The position numbers and the translations under genes are program-made. From Cohaesibacter gelatinilyticus (GTDB lineage: Bacteria; Pseudomonadota; Alphaproteobacteria; Rhizobiales; Cohaesibacteraceae), in assembly GCF_900215605.1 (NCBI RefSeq), contig NZ_OBEL01000001.1:1302001-1366000 (forward strand): a stretch of DNA of 64,000 bases, read 5' to 3'. This document shows, one piece after another, positions 9,120-18,510 of the stretch. The first letter of the stretch is position 1. Each line of letters begins with the position of its first letter. Below the pieces are notes generated by a model. That model ran no database searches, had not been told where the DNA came from, and saw only the letters and a list, made by a program, of their open reading frames with translations.

Positions 9120-11036
9120 TTATTCAGCTCGTTTGTCCCACCATGTTTTCGAGGCATAACCACCAAGCGGTTTGCCTTTCGGGATACCGATATGAGACCA
9201 GACACCGAGCCAGCTGTCTGCCTTATAAAAGAGCGGTACTACATAATATCCGTTCATCAAGCTGCGGTCAAAGGCACGGACAGCCGAAGTAAACTCTTCA
9301 GACGACTTGGCTGCGAGTAGTGCATCAATCATGGCGTCTACTGCCGGATCATCGGCGCCTGCCTGATTGAACCAACCATCCTTGTTACGCTGAGAAGAAT
9401 GCCAGCGGGAATATTGTTCATTTCCAGGGGAGAGAGAGGCGGACCAAGACATTTTCATCATATCGAAATCCATGGTTTTGCGTCGCTCCCAATATTGCGC
9501 ACTATCGACCGTTCGAATGGACATGGTAATGCCTAACCGTTCCAATATGCGGCTATAAGCAAGAGCGAGACGTTCCTGTTCTTTTGTTGTCGCCAAAAAT
9601 TCGAATGCAAGTGGCTTTCCATCTTTTGCAGATTTCATCACTCCGTCGACAAGACTATAACCGGCCTCATTTAACTGCTTGAGGGCAATCCCCATAACTT
9701 TTCGCATTTCTCGGCTGTCTTTGGCAGAGACAGGCATATAGCTGCCATCCAGAATATCCGTGTCGAATTCTGACTTGAAGGGACCAAGAAGTGTATTTTC
9801 CAGGGCGCTGGTTGCCAATCCCAAAGCTGATAAGTCGGAATTTTGAAAATAGCTACCGGAGCGACGGAACAGGCCATGATAAAGGTTCTTGTTGACCCAT
9901 TCAAAATCGAAAAGACTTGCCAATGCCCGTCTTACTCGACGATCGGAGAAAACATCCCTACGGGTATTGAAAACGAAACCGGACATTCCTTTGGGGAGAC
10001 GCGATACAAATGTCTTTTGAAGCACCTTGCCTTCTTTGGCGGCTGTGAAATCATATTGTTTGGCCCAGCGTGCAGGATCTGATTCCGGCAGCATATCGAA
10101 TGCACCTTTCTTGAAGGCCTCGAACATGGCCGTGTTATCACGGAAATACTCAATGCTGATTTCATCGAAGTTGTCCATGCCACGTTTGATCGGAAGGTCT
10201 TGCGCCCAATAGTTAGGGTTTCGCTTCAGAAGCAATCTTGTTCCAGGATCAACCCGATCTATCAGATAGGGACCGGAACCAATGAATTGATATTGACCGG
10301 ATTTTGCAAATTTTTCGGGGTCTATTGCATGCTTTGGTAGAACAGGAAACAAACCAATTAATAGTGGGAGCTCTCGATCACCTCCATCATTGAATACAAA
10401 TCGAATCTGACTATCGGACACGCGTTCAATATTTTTGATTCGTTTGATCAGGTTTTTGTAATTGGGACGGCCGTGTTCTCGCAGGAGATCGATTGTGAAC
10501 AACACATCGTCGGCGTCTATTGGATGGCCGTCGGAAAATTCCGCTTCATCACGAATTTTAAAAGCAATTGAAGAGCGATCTTCCGGAAGGTCTACCCACT
10601 CTGCCAAAAGACCATATAAGGAAAATGGCTCATCATCGGCGCGAGTAAGAAGGGATTCATAAACGTTGCGGCCATACTCGACATCCCAGAGACCACGCGG
10701 TGCAACGCCTTTCAGCAAAAACGGATTAAGACTATCGAAGCTACCATGCGAGCCATAGGAAATACGACCTCCTTTGGGGGCGTCCGGGTTTACATAAGAT
10801 AAGTGGCTGAAACTTTTATTATATTTTGGAATTCCATGCATGGCAATGCCGTGGCTGGGCTCTGCCGCAACATAGGTTCCGCTTGACATAAGCAATAAAA
10901 ATCCCAAACAGGCATGTCTAAATCTGTGCTTCAAGGATTTGTCATTAACCGATAGGTGAGGGGAAAATTGCCCTTTTGCTGAAAGTAAGAACAACTTCAG
11001 CTGAGACAGAACAGCTGGACACATTTCGCTCAACAT
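9120..11036 (-). CDS. Family 5 extracellular solute-binding protein (YejA-like oligopeptide type)
   Basis: A 638-residue periplasmic binding protein of the oligopeptide/dipeptide (SBP_bac_5) family. Features include the YejA-like opening HGIAMHGIPKYN..FSHLSYVNPDAPKGG, the YESLL..D.EPFSLYGLLAEW stretch, and the C-terminal NGYYVVPLFY segment. A signal peptide hydrophobic core (HACLGFLLLMSSGTYVAAE) lies around residues 41-60. The reading frame thus has about 36 extra N-terminal residues, and a TTG start near SLKHRF may be the true start. No permease or ATPase gene lies beside it, so it is an orphan that must work with transporter parts encoded elsewhere. It is transcribed divergently from the IalB gene. 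Confidence 0.88.
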   Translation of the reverse strand: MLSEMCPAVLSQLKLFLLSAKGQFSPHLSVNDKSLKHRFRHACLGFLLLMSSGTYVAAEPSHGIAMHGIPKYNKSFSHLSYVNPDAPKGGRISYGSHGSFDSLNPFLLKGVAPRGLWDVEYGRNVYESLLTRADDEPFSLYGLLAEWVDLPEDRSSIAFKIRDEAEFSDGHPIDADDVLFTIDLLREHGRPNYKNLIKRIKNIERVSDSQIRFVFNDGGDRELPLLIGLFPVLPKHAIDPEKFAKSGQYQFIGSGPYLIDRVDPGTRLLLKRNPNYWAQDLPIKRGMDNFDEISIEYFRDNTAMFEAFKKGAFDMLPESDPARWAKQYDFTAAKEGKVLQKTFVSRLPKGMSGFVFNTRRDVFSDRRVRRALASLFDFEWVNKNLYHGLFRRSGSYFQNSDLSALGLATSALENTLLGPFKSEFDTDILDGSYMPVSAKDSREMRKVMGIALKQLNEAGYSLVDGVMKSAKDGKPLAFEFLATTKEQERLALAYSRILERLGITMSIRTVDSAQYWERRKTMDFDMMKMSWSASLSPGNEQYSRWHSSQRNKDGWFNQAGADDPAVDAMIDALLAAKSSEEFTSAVRAFDRSLMNGYYVVPLFYKADSWLGVWSHIGIPKGKPLGGYASKTWWDKRAE

Positions 11037-11296
11037 TTGGGCACCTTTATCCTATTTGTATGACGAGCTGATCAAGGCCTCGAATCGTCGATTGACACTA
11101 TCATAGATTGGAATATCCACCCCTCAGTGTCTATGTGATGTCTACATACTGGAATTTTTCGTACGCACCTTGTAGAACAGAGCCCAAAGAGCCACTATTC
11201 TGCCCAAATCATCTCAGATGGTGGGCTTAGATAAGATATAACGGAATTGGGCTAACCTCTTCCTGAAACATTGAAACACATACGGGATTTCAATTC

Positions 11297-11941
11297 ATGG
11301 TCATGATTGACAAGGCCTCAAAGCTGCTCAGGCCATTTGCTTTCGGTGCGCTGGCAACCATTCTTTTTGCTGCTACAGCTCCAGCCCAAGCTCAAACCGA
11401 AACCAAAGCGCTTGAACAAGCTGCAAAAACTTGGGTCAAAATCTGCTCACCAGATCCCAAAAGCAAGAAAAACCTCTGCATGATCGCACAGGAGTTGCGC
11501 GCGGAAACCGGTCAGTTTCTGGCATCTGTCGCAGTTCGGGAGATTGAAGGCAAAAAGCGCAAAAGCGTGGTCATTGCGATCACGCCAGGCATGCTGCTGC
11601 AGCCTGGTCTTTCTGTTCAGATTGACAAGGGTAAACAGAACAAAGGTGCTTATGGCATTTGCTTCCCGAATGCTTGTTACGCGGAGATTGTTGTTGATGC
11701 CAATTACATCGCTCAGATGAAAAAGGGCTCCAAGCTTTCTTTGACCACCCTGAACCAGCAGGCTCAGCCGGTACGTTTTGACATGACCCTTTCTGGTTTT
11801 ACAGCTGCCTATGATGGTCCATCTCTGGATCCTGCAAAAGCTGTCAGCGAGCAGGAACAATTGCAGAGCGAACTGCGCAAGCGCGCCGAAGAGCAACGCA
11901 AGAAACTGCTGGAACAGAAAAAGAAGGCAGACGGCAACTAA
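11297..11941 (+). CDS. Invasion-associated locus B (IalB) family protein
   Basis: A 214-residue secreted protein with an N-terminal signal peptide (hydrophobic run FAFGALATILFAATAPAQAQ). The IalB domain is recognised from WVKIC...CMIAQELRAETGQFLASVAVREIEG, AITPGMLLQPGLSVQID and GICFPNACYAEI. Four cysteines occur in pairs, as expected for disulfide bonds in the periplasm. The C-terminus is a charged coiled-coil-like tail rich in Glu, Lys, Arg and Gln (QSELRKRAEEQRKKLLEQKK). The family is widespread in alphaproteobacteria and named from Bartonella; its role outside pathogens is not established. It ends at a strong terminator. Confidence 0.88.
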   Translation: MVMIDKASKLLRPFAFGALATILFAATAPAQAQTETKALEQAAKTWVKICSPDPKSKKNLCMIAQELRAETGQFLASVAVREIEGKKRKSVVIAITPGMLLQPGLSVQIDKGKQNKGAYGICFPNACYAEIVVDANYIAQMKKGSKLSLTTLNQQAQPVRFDMTLSGFTAAYDGPSLDPAKAVSEQEQLQSELRKRAEEQRKKLLEQKKKADGN

Positions 11942-11970
11942 GTCTGTCTAGCTATCCTGATCAAAAATCA

Positions 11971-12012
11971 AAAACCCCGCCAGATTGATTTCTGAGCGGG
12001 GTTTTGTTTTTC
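11971..12012 (+). terminator. Rho-independent terminator after the IalB gene
   Basis: A perfect 10-bp stem, AAAACCCCGC (11971-11980) with GCGGGGTTTT (11996-12005), a 15-base loop, then TGTTTTT. It is A-rich on the left arm too, so it could act in both directions, for the IalB gene (plus) and for hspQ (minus, ending at 12056). Confidence 0.92.
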
Positions 12013-12055
12013 GAGCGTATCTGAACGATTGGTACATTGTTTCGCTATCAGAGCG

Positions 12056-12388
12056 TCAATTCAACAAATCGTCGATTGGTTGATAGATGCCGCTTTTTCG
12101 GCCCTTGAAGATCTGTCGCACCTGGGGATGACGGACGGGTTCATTGCTATCATCTTCGAGCAAATTCTGCTCGGAGACATAGGCTACATATTCTGTTTCA
12201 TCATTCTCGGCGAAAAGATGATAAAAGGGCTGATCTTTACGCGGACGCACATCTTCTGGAATAGCGTCATACCATTCTTCGCTATTATCAAATTCCGGAT
12301 CGACATCAAAAATGACACCGCGAAAAGAATAGACGCGATGCTTGACGACCTGACCAATCTGAAACTTGGCTCTTTTCATCTCTGTCAT
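12056..12388 (-). CDS. hspQ: Heat shock protein HspQ
   Basis: A 110-residue HspQ. The family binds hemimethylated DNA (as YccV) and in enterobacteria modulates Lon proteolysis. Diagnostic segments are KFQIGQVVKHRVYSFRGVIFDVDPEFDN, EWYDAIPEDVRPRKDQPFYHLFAE and YVAYVSEQNLL. I placed the start at the ATG at 12388, which has GGAG eight bases upstream. An upstream in-frame GTG at 12406 lacks any ribosome binding site. It stands alone between two convergent or divergent units, downstream of the malyl-CoA lyase gene's 3' end. Confidence 0.93.
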   Translation of the reverse strand: MTEMKRAKFQIGQVVKHRVYSFRGVIFDVDPEFDNSEEWYDAIPEDVRPRKDQPFYHLFAENDETEYVAYVSEQNLLEDDSNEPVRHPQVRQIFKGRKSGIYQPIDDLLN

Positions 12389-12505
12389 GGTTCTGGCTCC
12401 GCTCACTTGAATTCAAGGCAATCAGCCCAAACAGGCTGATTGCAGAAGCGCTAGAGGCCATGAGGGGGCCAATTTGTCAAGCTAAAAAACTGCGCAGTTA
12501 GCTGT

Positions 12506-13552
12506 TCACGCCTGGAGGCCATATTTTTCCGCCATCTCAGGGTCTTTGGCTGCGACTTGTTTGGCCAAATCCACGATCACCTTGGCCTGCTTCCAGGTAG
12601 CATCATCCTGCATTTTACCATCAATCATGACGGCTCCTGTGCCATCTGGCATCGCTTCCAGAATGCGCAACGCCATTTTTACTTCATCAACCTCAGGGGA
12701 GAAAACTCGCTTGGCAATATCAATCTGGGTTGGATGCAGAGACCATGCGCCCATGCAGCCAAGAAGAAAGCTGTTCTGGAACTGAGCTTCGCATGCTTCC
12801 AGATCAGCAAAATCGCCGAACGGGCCATAGAAGGCTTTCAAACCATGAGCCATACAAGCATCGACCATCTTGGCAATAGTGAAATGCCATAGATCCTGCT
12901 GGTAAATGGAGCGGGTTTTGCCTTCTTCCATATCGGACAGAACACGATAGCCGGGATGTCCCCCGCCTACACGCGTGGTTTTCATACCTCGAGAGGCCGC
13001 CAGATCGGCTGGGCCAAGCGAAATACCATGCATACGCGGCGAAGCACCACAAATCGCCTCAACATTGTTCACGCCTTCAGCAGTCTCCAGAATTGCATGA
13101 ATGAGAATTGGTTTCTTCACGTCATGCTTGGCTTCCAGCTGCGCCAGCAATTGATCAAGATAATGAATGTCCCAGGGGCCTTCCACTTTTGGAAGCATGA
13201 TCACATCAAGCTTGTCGCCAACTTGCGAAACAATCTCGGTGATATCATCCAGCAACCAGGGGGAGTTCAGGCAGTTGACGCGTGTCCAGAGACCGGTTTC
13301 ACCAAAGTCGTTATCTTTGGCCATCTGAATGAAACCAGCGCGGGCTTCTTCTTTATTGTCGGCAGGAATGGCGTCTTCCAGATTGCCCAGAACCACATCG
13401 ACCTTCTTGATGAGATCAGGAACCTTGGCACGCATCTTCTCGATATGAGGCGGGACGAAATGAATCATCCGCTCGACACGGGTTGGCAATTCCTTGAATG
13501 GCTCGGGGGCGCCAATGGCCAGGGGTTTGAAAAATGCGCGTGGGGTCTTCAT
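12506..13552 (-). CDS. mcl1: L-malyl-CoA / beta-methylmalyl-CoA lyase (Mcl1-type)
   Basis: A 348-residue member of the HpcH/HpaI-CitE family, closest in pattern to the malyl-CoA lyases of Rhodobacter and Roseiflexus. These cleave L-malyl-CoA to acetyl-CoA and glyoxylate, and beta-methylmalyl-CoA to propionyl-CoA and glyoxylate, in the ethylmalonyl-CoA or related pathways. Seen: [14 protein letters not shown], the metal-site region [25 protein letters not shown] (metal-binding Glu), [12 protein letters not shown] and LHPTQIDIA. It ends near hspQ. No other ethylmalonyl-CoA pathway genes are in the window. Confidence 0.9.
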   Translation of the reverse strand: MKTPRAFFKPLAIGAPEPFKELPTRVERMIHFVPPHIEKMRAKVPDLIKKVDVVLGNLEDAIPADNKEEARAGFIQMAKDNDFGETGLWTRVNCLNSPWLLDDITEIVSQVGDKLDVIMLPKVEGPWDIHYLDQLLAQLEAKHDVKKPILIHAILETAEGVNNVEAICGASPRMHGISLGPADLAASRGMKTTRVGGGHPGYRVLSDMEEGKTRSIYQQDLWHFTIAKMVDACMAHGLKAFYGPFGDFADLEACEAQFQNSFLLGCMGAWSLHPTQIDIAKRVFSPEVDEVKMALRILEAMPDGTGAVMIDGKMQDDATWKQAKVIVDLAKQVAAKDPEMAEKYGLQA

Positions 13553-13730
13553 GCCCGCCTCCTGTTTTGTCCTCTGGCCATCATATTATGTGATCCGTCA
13601 CGGCCAGCAAAAGTGATTTGGGTATATCGCACCGCAAAAATTGCTGCGGCGCAATAGGCAAGAAGGTGAAGACAGCATGATTTTTGTGAATGGGTGATTG
13701 AAATATGGATGATAATGGTCGTTCTAGTGC

Positions 13731-14621
13731 TCACCCCCAGCGCTTGTGGGCCCACATCCATTGGTCTGGGCGTGCTCGGACCCAATTTTCAAATATTGCT
13801 TGAACCTGACGCGTTGCCTCATTCACATCAGCGTCAACATCATCAGTATAGGGTACATTGATCTCTTCAAACTCCAGATCAAACTCCAGCCCATTACGCC
13901 GTACAATTCGTCCAGCCACAAGAGGAACATTGAGATTTCTCGCCATACGAGCGGGGAAGATATTGGTTGGGGCAGGGCGTCCGAAGAAGGGAACTTTCAG
14001 CCCTCCGGCATCGCGCAAATCACCCATGATGGCGGCAATATTGCCATCACGCACCCAGGCCATCATCTTGGTGCCTGCCCGGTTTCCCTTGGCGTGAATG
14101 CCCCCTTTGAAGAAGGAATTGCGCATTTTAACGACATAACCATCAACAAGTGGGTTTTTCAGTTTCTGATAAACGGTGGAGAGCTTGACGCCATGTTGAT
14201 GCGCGATAATGCCGCCAAGTTCCCAATTGCCGGAATGAAGGGAGACCAGCACGCCGCCCTTTTTAGTCACCAAAGCCTCGATATTCTCAAAATTCTCGTC
14301 TTTATGAAACTTCGCGGCTGCCTTCTCAAACCGATCTACCAGCAGACCTTCAGCAAAGGTGCGCCCCAGATTGTCCCACATATCCAGAGTGATCAAATGC
14401 AGTTCTTCATCTGTCTTGTCGGGAAAGGCTTGCCGGAGATGATCCATGGCTCGCTTCTGCCTGGAAAGTTTTGGCGCAACCTTTCGCCAACACCAGCCCA
14501 TGAAAGCAGAAGACATTTCCAATGGCATCATACGCAGAATACTGATAACGAGCATCACACCGGCATATTCCAGACGATGAGAAAACGTGATCTTTCTTGG
14601 CTTTTTTTGTGGGCTGGACAA
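13731..14621 (-). CDS. Lipid A biosynthesis lauroyl/myristoyl acyltransferase (LpxL/HtrB family)
   Basis: A 296-residue inner-membrane late acyltransferase that adds secondary acyl chains to Kdo-lipid A. One N-terminal membrane segment (LEYAGVMLVISILRMMP) is followed by the H-x4-E catalytic motif HSGNWE near residue 130. The D-x-R/GG block is GDLRDAGGLKVPFFGRPA, and the family C-terminus is PDQWMWAHKRW. Length is normal. Position upstream of the malyl-CoA lyase on the same strand with 178 bases between them does not suggest a functional link. Which acyl chain it transfers cannot be told from sequence. Confidence 0.88.
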   Translation of the reverse strand: MSSPQKKPRKITFSHRLEYAGVMLVISILRMMPLEMSSAFMGWCWRKVAPKLSRQKRAMDHLRQAFPDKTDEELHLITLDMWDNLGRTFAEGLLVDRFEKAAAKFHKDENFENIEALVTKKGGVLVSLHSGNWELGGIIAHQHGVKLSTVYQKLKNPLVDGYVVKMRNSFFKGGIHAKGNRAGTKMMAWVRDGNIAAIMGDLRDAGGLKVPFFGRPAPTNIFPARMARNLNVPLVAGRIVRRNGLEFDLEFEEINVPYTDDVDADVNEATRQVQAIFENWVRARPDQWMWAHKRWG

Positions 14622-14917
14622 ATTTCTTCTCTGTCAGTTGTTCAGAACTCTGTCTGGTTTTAGAGAAGCTTGTGAAAAGCGCAAGAAAAACCCGCTCAGT
14701 AGGCACTTTGCCGGTGTGGAAAGCACACTACCAATCAGACGACATTAGACATTCCTCTGACCTGCTGCATCTCTCCGTACTGTTGCGGTAGAAGCAATTG
14801 GGCAAATTTGAAAATCTGTATCAATATCCGTCGAAAACGTAAGAATCACAATTATCGACAGTGTCCATACAACGACGAAATCATCTAAAGTGATCGTGCA
14901 GAAAGAGGGGAGGCAAT

Positions 14918-15868
14918 ATGGGAGACGTATTCACCTTGGCTCTGCCCTTTTTCGGGCTGATCTTTCTAGGCTTCCTCTCTGGAAAAATTGTCAAACTGCC
15001 TGAAGCGGGTCTGGCTTGGCTCAATTTCTTCGTCGTCTATATCTCTCTACCAGCTCTATTCTTTCGACTGATCTCTCAAACCCCTTTGGAAGAACTGACA
15101 AACTGGTCCTTTGTCATGTCCACCACATTGACCACCTACAGTGCATTCGCGCTGGCCTTTGCCTTCGGTCTTTGGATGACACGGGGCAAAATGGCAGAAG
15201 CGACCATTCAAGGATTGGTGGGGAGTTATTCCAATATCGGTTATATGGGTCCCGGCCTGACGATCGCAGCTCTCGGGCCAGCCGCAACAGTGCCAACAGC
15301 GCTGATCTTCTGTTTTGATTCCATTCTTCTGTTCACTCTGATTCCGGTCATGATGGCATTGTCTGGAACAGAAAAACTAAGTTGGCAGCAGACGATTCTA
15401 TATGTGCTCAGGAAGGTTTTCCTGCATCCCTTCATCATTGCCACCATCATTGGTGTGCTGGCCGCAGCCGTTCAGTTCCAACCTCCTGGCTGGATCGACA
15501 AGATGCTGACCTATCTCTCCAACGCTGCAGCGCCTTGTGCTTTGTTTGCTATGGGGGTGGCCGTTGCCCTGCGTCAGGTGCGCCGAGTGCCGACCGAGAT
15601 GCCGGTTCTTCTCATCATCAAGCTGATAGTGCACCCAGTGCTGGTTTATCTGCTTTTGAGCCGGATTGACGGTATCCCCGACAGCTGGGTTTATACTGCC
15701 ATCCTCATGGCCTGCTTGCCACCCGCAGCCAATGTTTTTGTGGTTGCTCAGCAATATGACGTTTATGTCGAGCGAGCTTCGAGCGCAGTGATGATTGGTA
15801 CATTGCTTTCCGTCGCTACAGTTACGACCTTTCTCTATCTCATAACCAAGGGCTTATTGCCGCTATAA
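14918..15868 (+). CDS. AEC family (auxin efflux carrier) transporter
   Basis: A 316-residue membrane protein with about ten hydrophobic segments. The signature of AEC carriers is visible: FFGLIFLGFLSGK, LAWLNFFVVYISLPALFF, GSYSNIGYMGPGL and the C-terminal MACLPPAANVFVVAQQYDVYVERAS. Bacterial members carry malonate or other carboxylates and, in some cases, unknown solutes. It starts after an AGGGGAGGC site and is followed 45 bases later by a CoA-transferase gene. The two may form an operon for uptake and activation of an organic acid, which is inference. Confidence 0.86.
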   Translation: MGDVFTLALPFFGLIFLGFLSGKIVKLPEAGLAWLNFFVVYISLPALFFRLISQTPLEELTNWSFVMSTTLTTYSAFALAFAFGLWMTRGKMAEATIQGLVGSYSNIGYMGPGLTIAALGPAATVPTALIFCFDSILLFTLIPVMMALSGTEKLSWQQTILYVLRKVFLHPFIIATIIGVLAAAVQFQPPGWIDKMLTYLSNAAAPCALFAMGVAVALRQVRRVPTEMPVLLIIKLIVHPVLVYLLLSRIDGIPDSWVYTAILMACLPPAANVFVVAQQYDVYVERASSAVMIGTLLSVATVTTFLYLITKGLLPL

Positions 15869-15912
15869 AGACAAAAACAAGCAATCACCCATTACAGGGA
15901 AAAGGAATTCAA

Positions 15913-17007
15913 ATGGCTGCTCAACCCCTTTCCGGTATCAAAGTTCTGGATTTCTCAACACTCCTGCCGGGACCTCTCGCAAGTTTGATGTTGGCAGAGG
16001 CTGGCGCGGATATCTTGAAAGTCGAGCGACCGGGTGGAGAGGATCTGCGCAACTATCCTCCCAAATGGGGAGAGCAGTCAGCTCCCTTCGCTTTCATGAA
16101 TAGAGGGAAGCAAAGCCTTGAGATTGATCTGCGGGAAGAGGGTGCTCTGGAGAAGCTACGGCCACATTTAGAACAAGCAGATATCCTGATTGAACAATTC
16201 CGACCCGGTGTCATGGCTCGTCTTGGGTTGGATTATGAGGCAGTCCGCAAGATCAATCCAGCCATTATCTATTGCTCTATCTCCAGCTATGGCCAAACCG
16301 GCCCCAAAGCCACTCAGGCTGGACATGATTTGAACTTCATCTCAGAGGCGGGTGTGCTCAGCTTCTCGACCGGATTGGATGACAAGCCATCATTGCCACC
16401 ATTTCTGGTTGGCGATATCGGCGGTGGAACCATGCCTGCTGTGATCAACATTCTGTTGGCACTCCGTATGCGCGATCAGACGGGAGAGGGCACCAATCTC
16501 GATATCTCTATGGCTGACAACAGCTTCACCTTTGCGGCCTTTCTTCATGCCGCAGGGCAGGCGACCGGTACTTATCCGGGCAATGGCGATTGGCTACTCA
16601 CAGGAGCCTCACCCCGCTATCAGCTCTATCCCGCAGCAGATGGCCGTATTATCGCCTGTGGCGCATTGGAACAGAAATTCTGGGACAAGTTCACCGACAT
16701 CATCGGTTTGGACGACGACCTGAAACAGGATTGGAAAGACCCTGAGACAACCAAAGCCAAATGCGCCGAACTGATCAAAACCAAACCATCATCGGAATGG
16801 ATGGAGCATTTCGACAAAGCCGATTGCTGTGTATCACTCGTCAAGAAGTTCGACGAAGCCTTGAACGATCCTCACTTCATTGAACGTGGTCTGTTCGACT
16901 ATCGCATTGAGCAAAGCAATGGCGAAACCATTGGCGCGGCCGTGGTTCCCATCATGCCTCAGTTTCGCGATCAGAACTCAAAAACAAAAGGCTTCCCGGA
17001 ATTATAA
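15913..17007 (+). CDS. CaiB/BaiF family CoA-transferase (alpha-methylacyl-CoA racemase-like)
   Basis: A 364-residue class III CoA-transferase family member. Seen: GIKVLDFSTLLPGPLASLMLAEAGADILKVERPGGED, MNRGKQSLEIDL, the catalytic-Asp region AGHDLNFISEAGVLS (Asp near residue 139) and NSFTFAAFLHAAGQ. The length fits the racemase-like branch better than formyl-CoA transferases of about 420 residues, so racemisation of 2-methylacyl-CoA is possible. It has a good AGGGAAAAGGA upstream of the start. The preceding AEC transporter gene may belong to the same unit. Substrate unknown. Confidence 0.88.
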   Translation: MAAQPLSGIKVLDFSTLLPGPLASLMLAEAGADILKVERPGGEDLRNYPPKWGEQSAPFAFMNRGKQSLEIDLREEGALEKLRPHLEQADILIEQFRPGVMARLGLDYEAVRKINPAIIYCSISSYGQTGPKATQAGHDLNFISEAGVLSFSTGLDDKPSLPPFLVGDIGGGTMPAVINILLALRMRDQTGEGTNLDISMADNSFTFAAFLHAAGQATGTYPGNGDWLLTGASPRYQLYPAADGRIIACGALEQKFWDKFTDIIGLDDDLKQDWKDPETTKAKCAELIKTKPSSEWMEHFDKADCCVSLVKKFDEALNDPHFIERGLFDYRIEQSNGETIGAAVVPIMPQFRDQNSKTKGFPEL

Positions 17008-17018
17008 ACGGGAAGCCT
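16989..17018 (+). terminator. Hairpin enclosing the CoA-transferase stop codon
   Basis: AGGCTTCCCG (16989-16998) pairs perfectly with CGGGAAGCCT (17009-17018); the TAA stop (17005-17007) is in the 10-base loop. There is no T-run, but the next gene is convergent and ends at 17045. It may block read-through or protect 3' ends. Terminator function is inference. Confidence 0.5.
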
Positions 17019-17044
17019 CGCAATCTTCTCAGAGAATTTATGCC

Positions 17045-18250
17045 TTATTCGCCTACTTTGGAAAAACGCGATGGACTATCCAGACCAGCTTTCATAAGCA
17101 GCTTGCGCAAGGGGGAGAAGCTCTTCGCGGCTGCAAGGCCTGCTGTACGTAAACCTTGTAGAACCGGGATGGAAGAGAGCAAGGACATATTGAGCATGTG
17201 AACCCCAGCGGTACGAGACCAGATATCGGTGCGACGCGCTTTGTCATATGCCTCCAGAATACTCTCTGCACCAACGTCTTTTTGGCCAGCTCCCAGCGCT
17301 TGCCCAATCTGGCTTGAGAGTTCTTCAATATCTCGAAGGCTCAGATTAAGCCCTTGCGCGCCAATTGGCGGGAAGACGTGAGCGCTCTCGGCAATCAGAG
17401 CAGCACGTGGGCCATGGAATTGTTTGGCTATCATGCCAGCAAGCGGGAAGATTTGCGGCTGCGTCAGAATTTCAAACTTGCCATAGAGATGATGCGCCCG
17501 CTTTTCCAGCTCCAGTGCAAGTGCCTCGCGATCCAGTACCTTCAACTCTTCTGCTTCTTCAGGTGTCACCACACAGACAAGACTGGATGTGTTGGCATTC
17601 TCATAGGGAACAAGCGTGAATGGACCGCTTGGCGTATGAAACTCGGTGGAACTGTTATTGTGAGAATGGCTCTTGTGATGCAGATTCAGAACAAGTGCAG
17701 CTTGCGGATAGGACCATTTGCGCATCTCAACACCGGCAGCTTCCTTGACCAGACTTTTGCGTCCGTCAGCAGCAATGGCCAGTTTTACTTGCCATTGACT
17801 ACCGTCCTGCATATCAATGAGAGCGTGATCGTCTTCAAGTTTTACCGAAGTTGCAAATTGCTGATCTTCAATCAAATCTTCAAGATCGCCAATGCCCTCA
17901 TGCAAGGCTTTGACCAGCTTATTGTTGTCGATGTTATACCCGAAGGATTCAAGCCCGATCTCGGAGCTGTCAAACTCGGTGATTGGTGCACGGATCAAAC
18001 GGCCTGTATCATCGAAAAGACGCATCACTCTAAGGGCTTGCCCTTGCGCTCTGACCTGATTCCAAAGCCCCAATTGCTCCAGATATGTGACAGAACTTCC
18101 CAAGAGTGCGGTGGTTCGACCGTCGGTGCCGGAATGAGCGGGACCAATCAAAACGCATTTCAGTCCGAGCTTTGCCATCTGAATGGCCGCCACATGACCA
18201 GCAGGGCCGCTTCCGACAACGGCAACATCGGCTGTTTTGATCTCGCTCAT
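17045..18250 (-). CDS. UbiH/UbiF/COQ6-family FAD-dependent hydroxylase
   Basis: A 401-residue flavoprotein monooxygenase of the ubiquinone biosynthesis type. It has the N-terminal Rossmann motif VVGSGPAGHVAAIQMAKLG, the DG motif AADGRKSLVKEAAGV near residue 160, and the second FAD motif AESAHVFPPIGAQGLNLSLRDIEEL near 300. The usual GDAAH is AESAH here, a substitution also seen in alphaproteobacterial members. It probably hydroxylates a ubiquinone ring position using NADPH and oxygen. Convergent with the CoA-transferase gene. Which carbon is hydroxylated (C1, C5, C6) cannot be stated. Confidence 0.87.
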   Translation of the reverse strand: MSEIKTADVAVVGSGPAGHVAAIQMAKLGLKCVLIGPAHSGTDGRTTALLGSSVTYLEQLGLWNQVRAQGQALRVMRLFDDTGRLIRAPITEFDSSEIGLESFGYNIDNNKLVKALHEGIGDLEDLIEDQQFATSVKLEDDHALIDMQDGSQWQVKLAIAADGRKSLVKEAAGVEMRKWSYPQAALVLNLHHKSHSHNNSSTEFHTPSGPFTLVPYENANTSSLVCVVTPEEAEELKVLDREALALELEKRAHHLYGKFEILTQPQIFPLAGMIAKQFHGPRAALIAESAHVFPPIGAQGLNLSLRDIEELSSQIGQALGAGQKDVGAESILEAYDKARRTDIWSRTAGVHMLNMSLLSSIPVLQGLRTAGLAAAKSFSPLRKLLMKAGLDSPSRFSKVGE

Positions 18251-18510
18251 GGCCTACCTTTCACTTATCGGACAAATTGCCCCTCATTATAGAATGAAAC
18301 AATATTTGGGGCTGTGCGGTCCTTTATGCAATAATCCAGTCTCGCTTCCGGGTCAAAGACATACGTACCATACCGGGGACAAGACTTGTGCCAAAAAGCC
18401 GCAGCCAGCCTTCCAATCTTGATAGAGACCAGAAGTCGTGCCAGAAGTCGCGTGATGCAGGGAAAACGCGTAGTTCGTCAGGCGCACAGGATGTAACGGG
18501 GAAGCCTACC

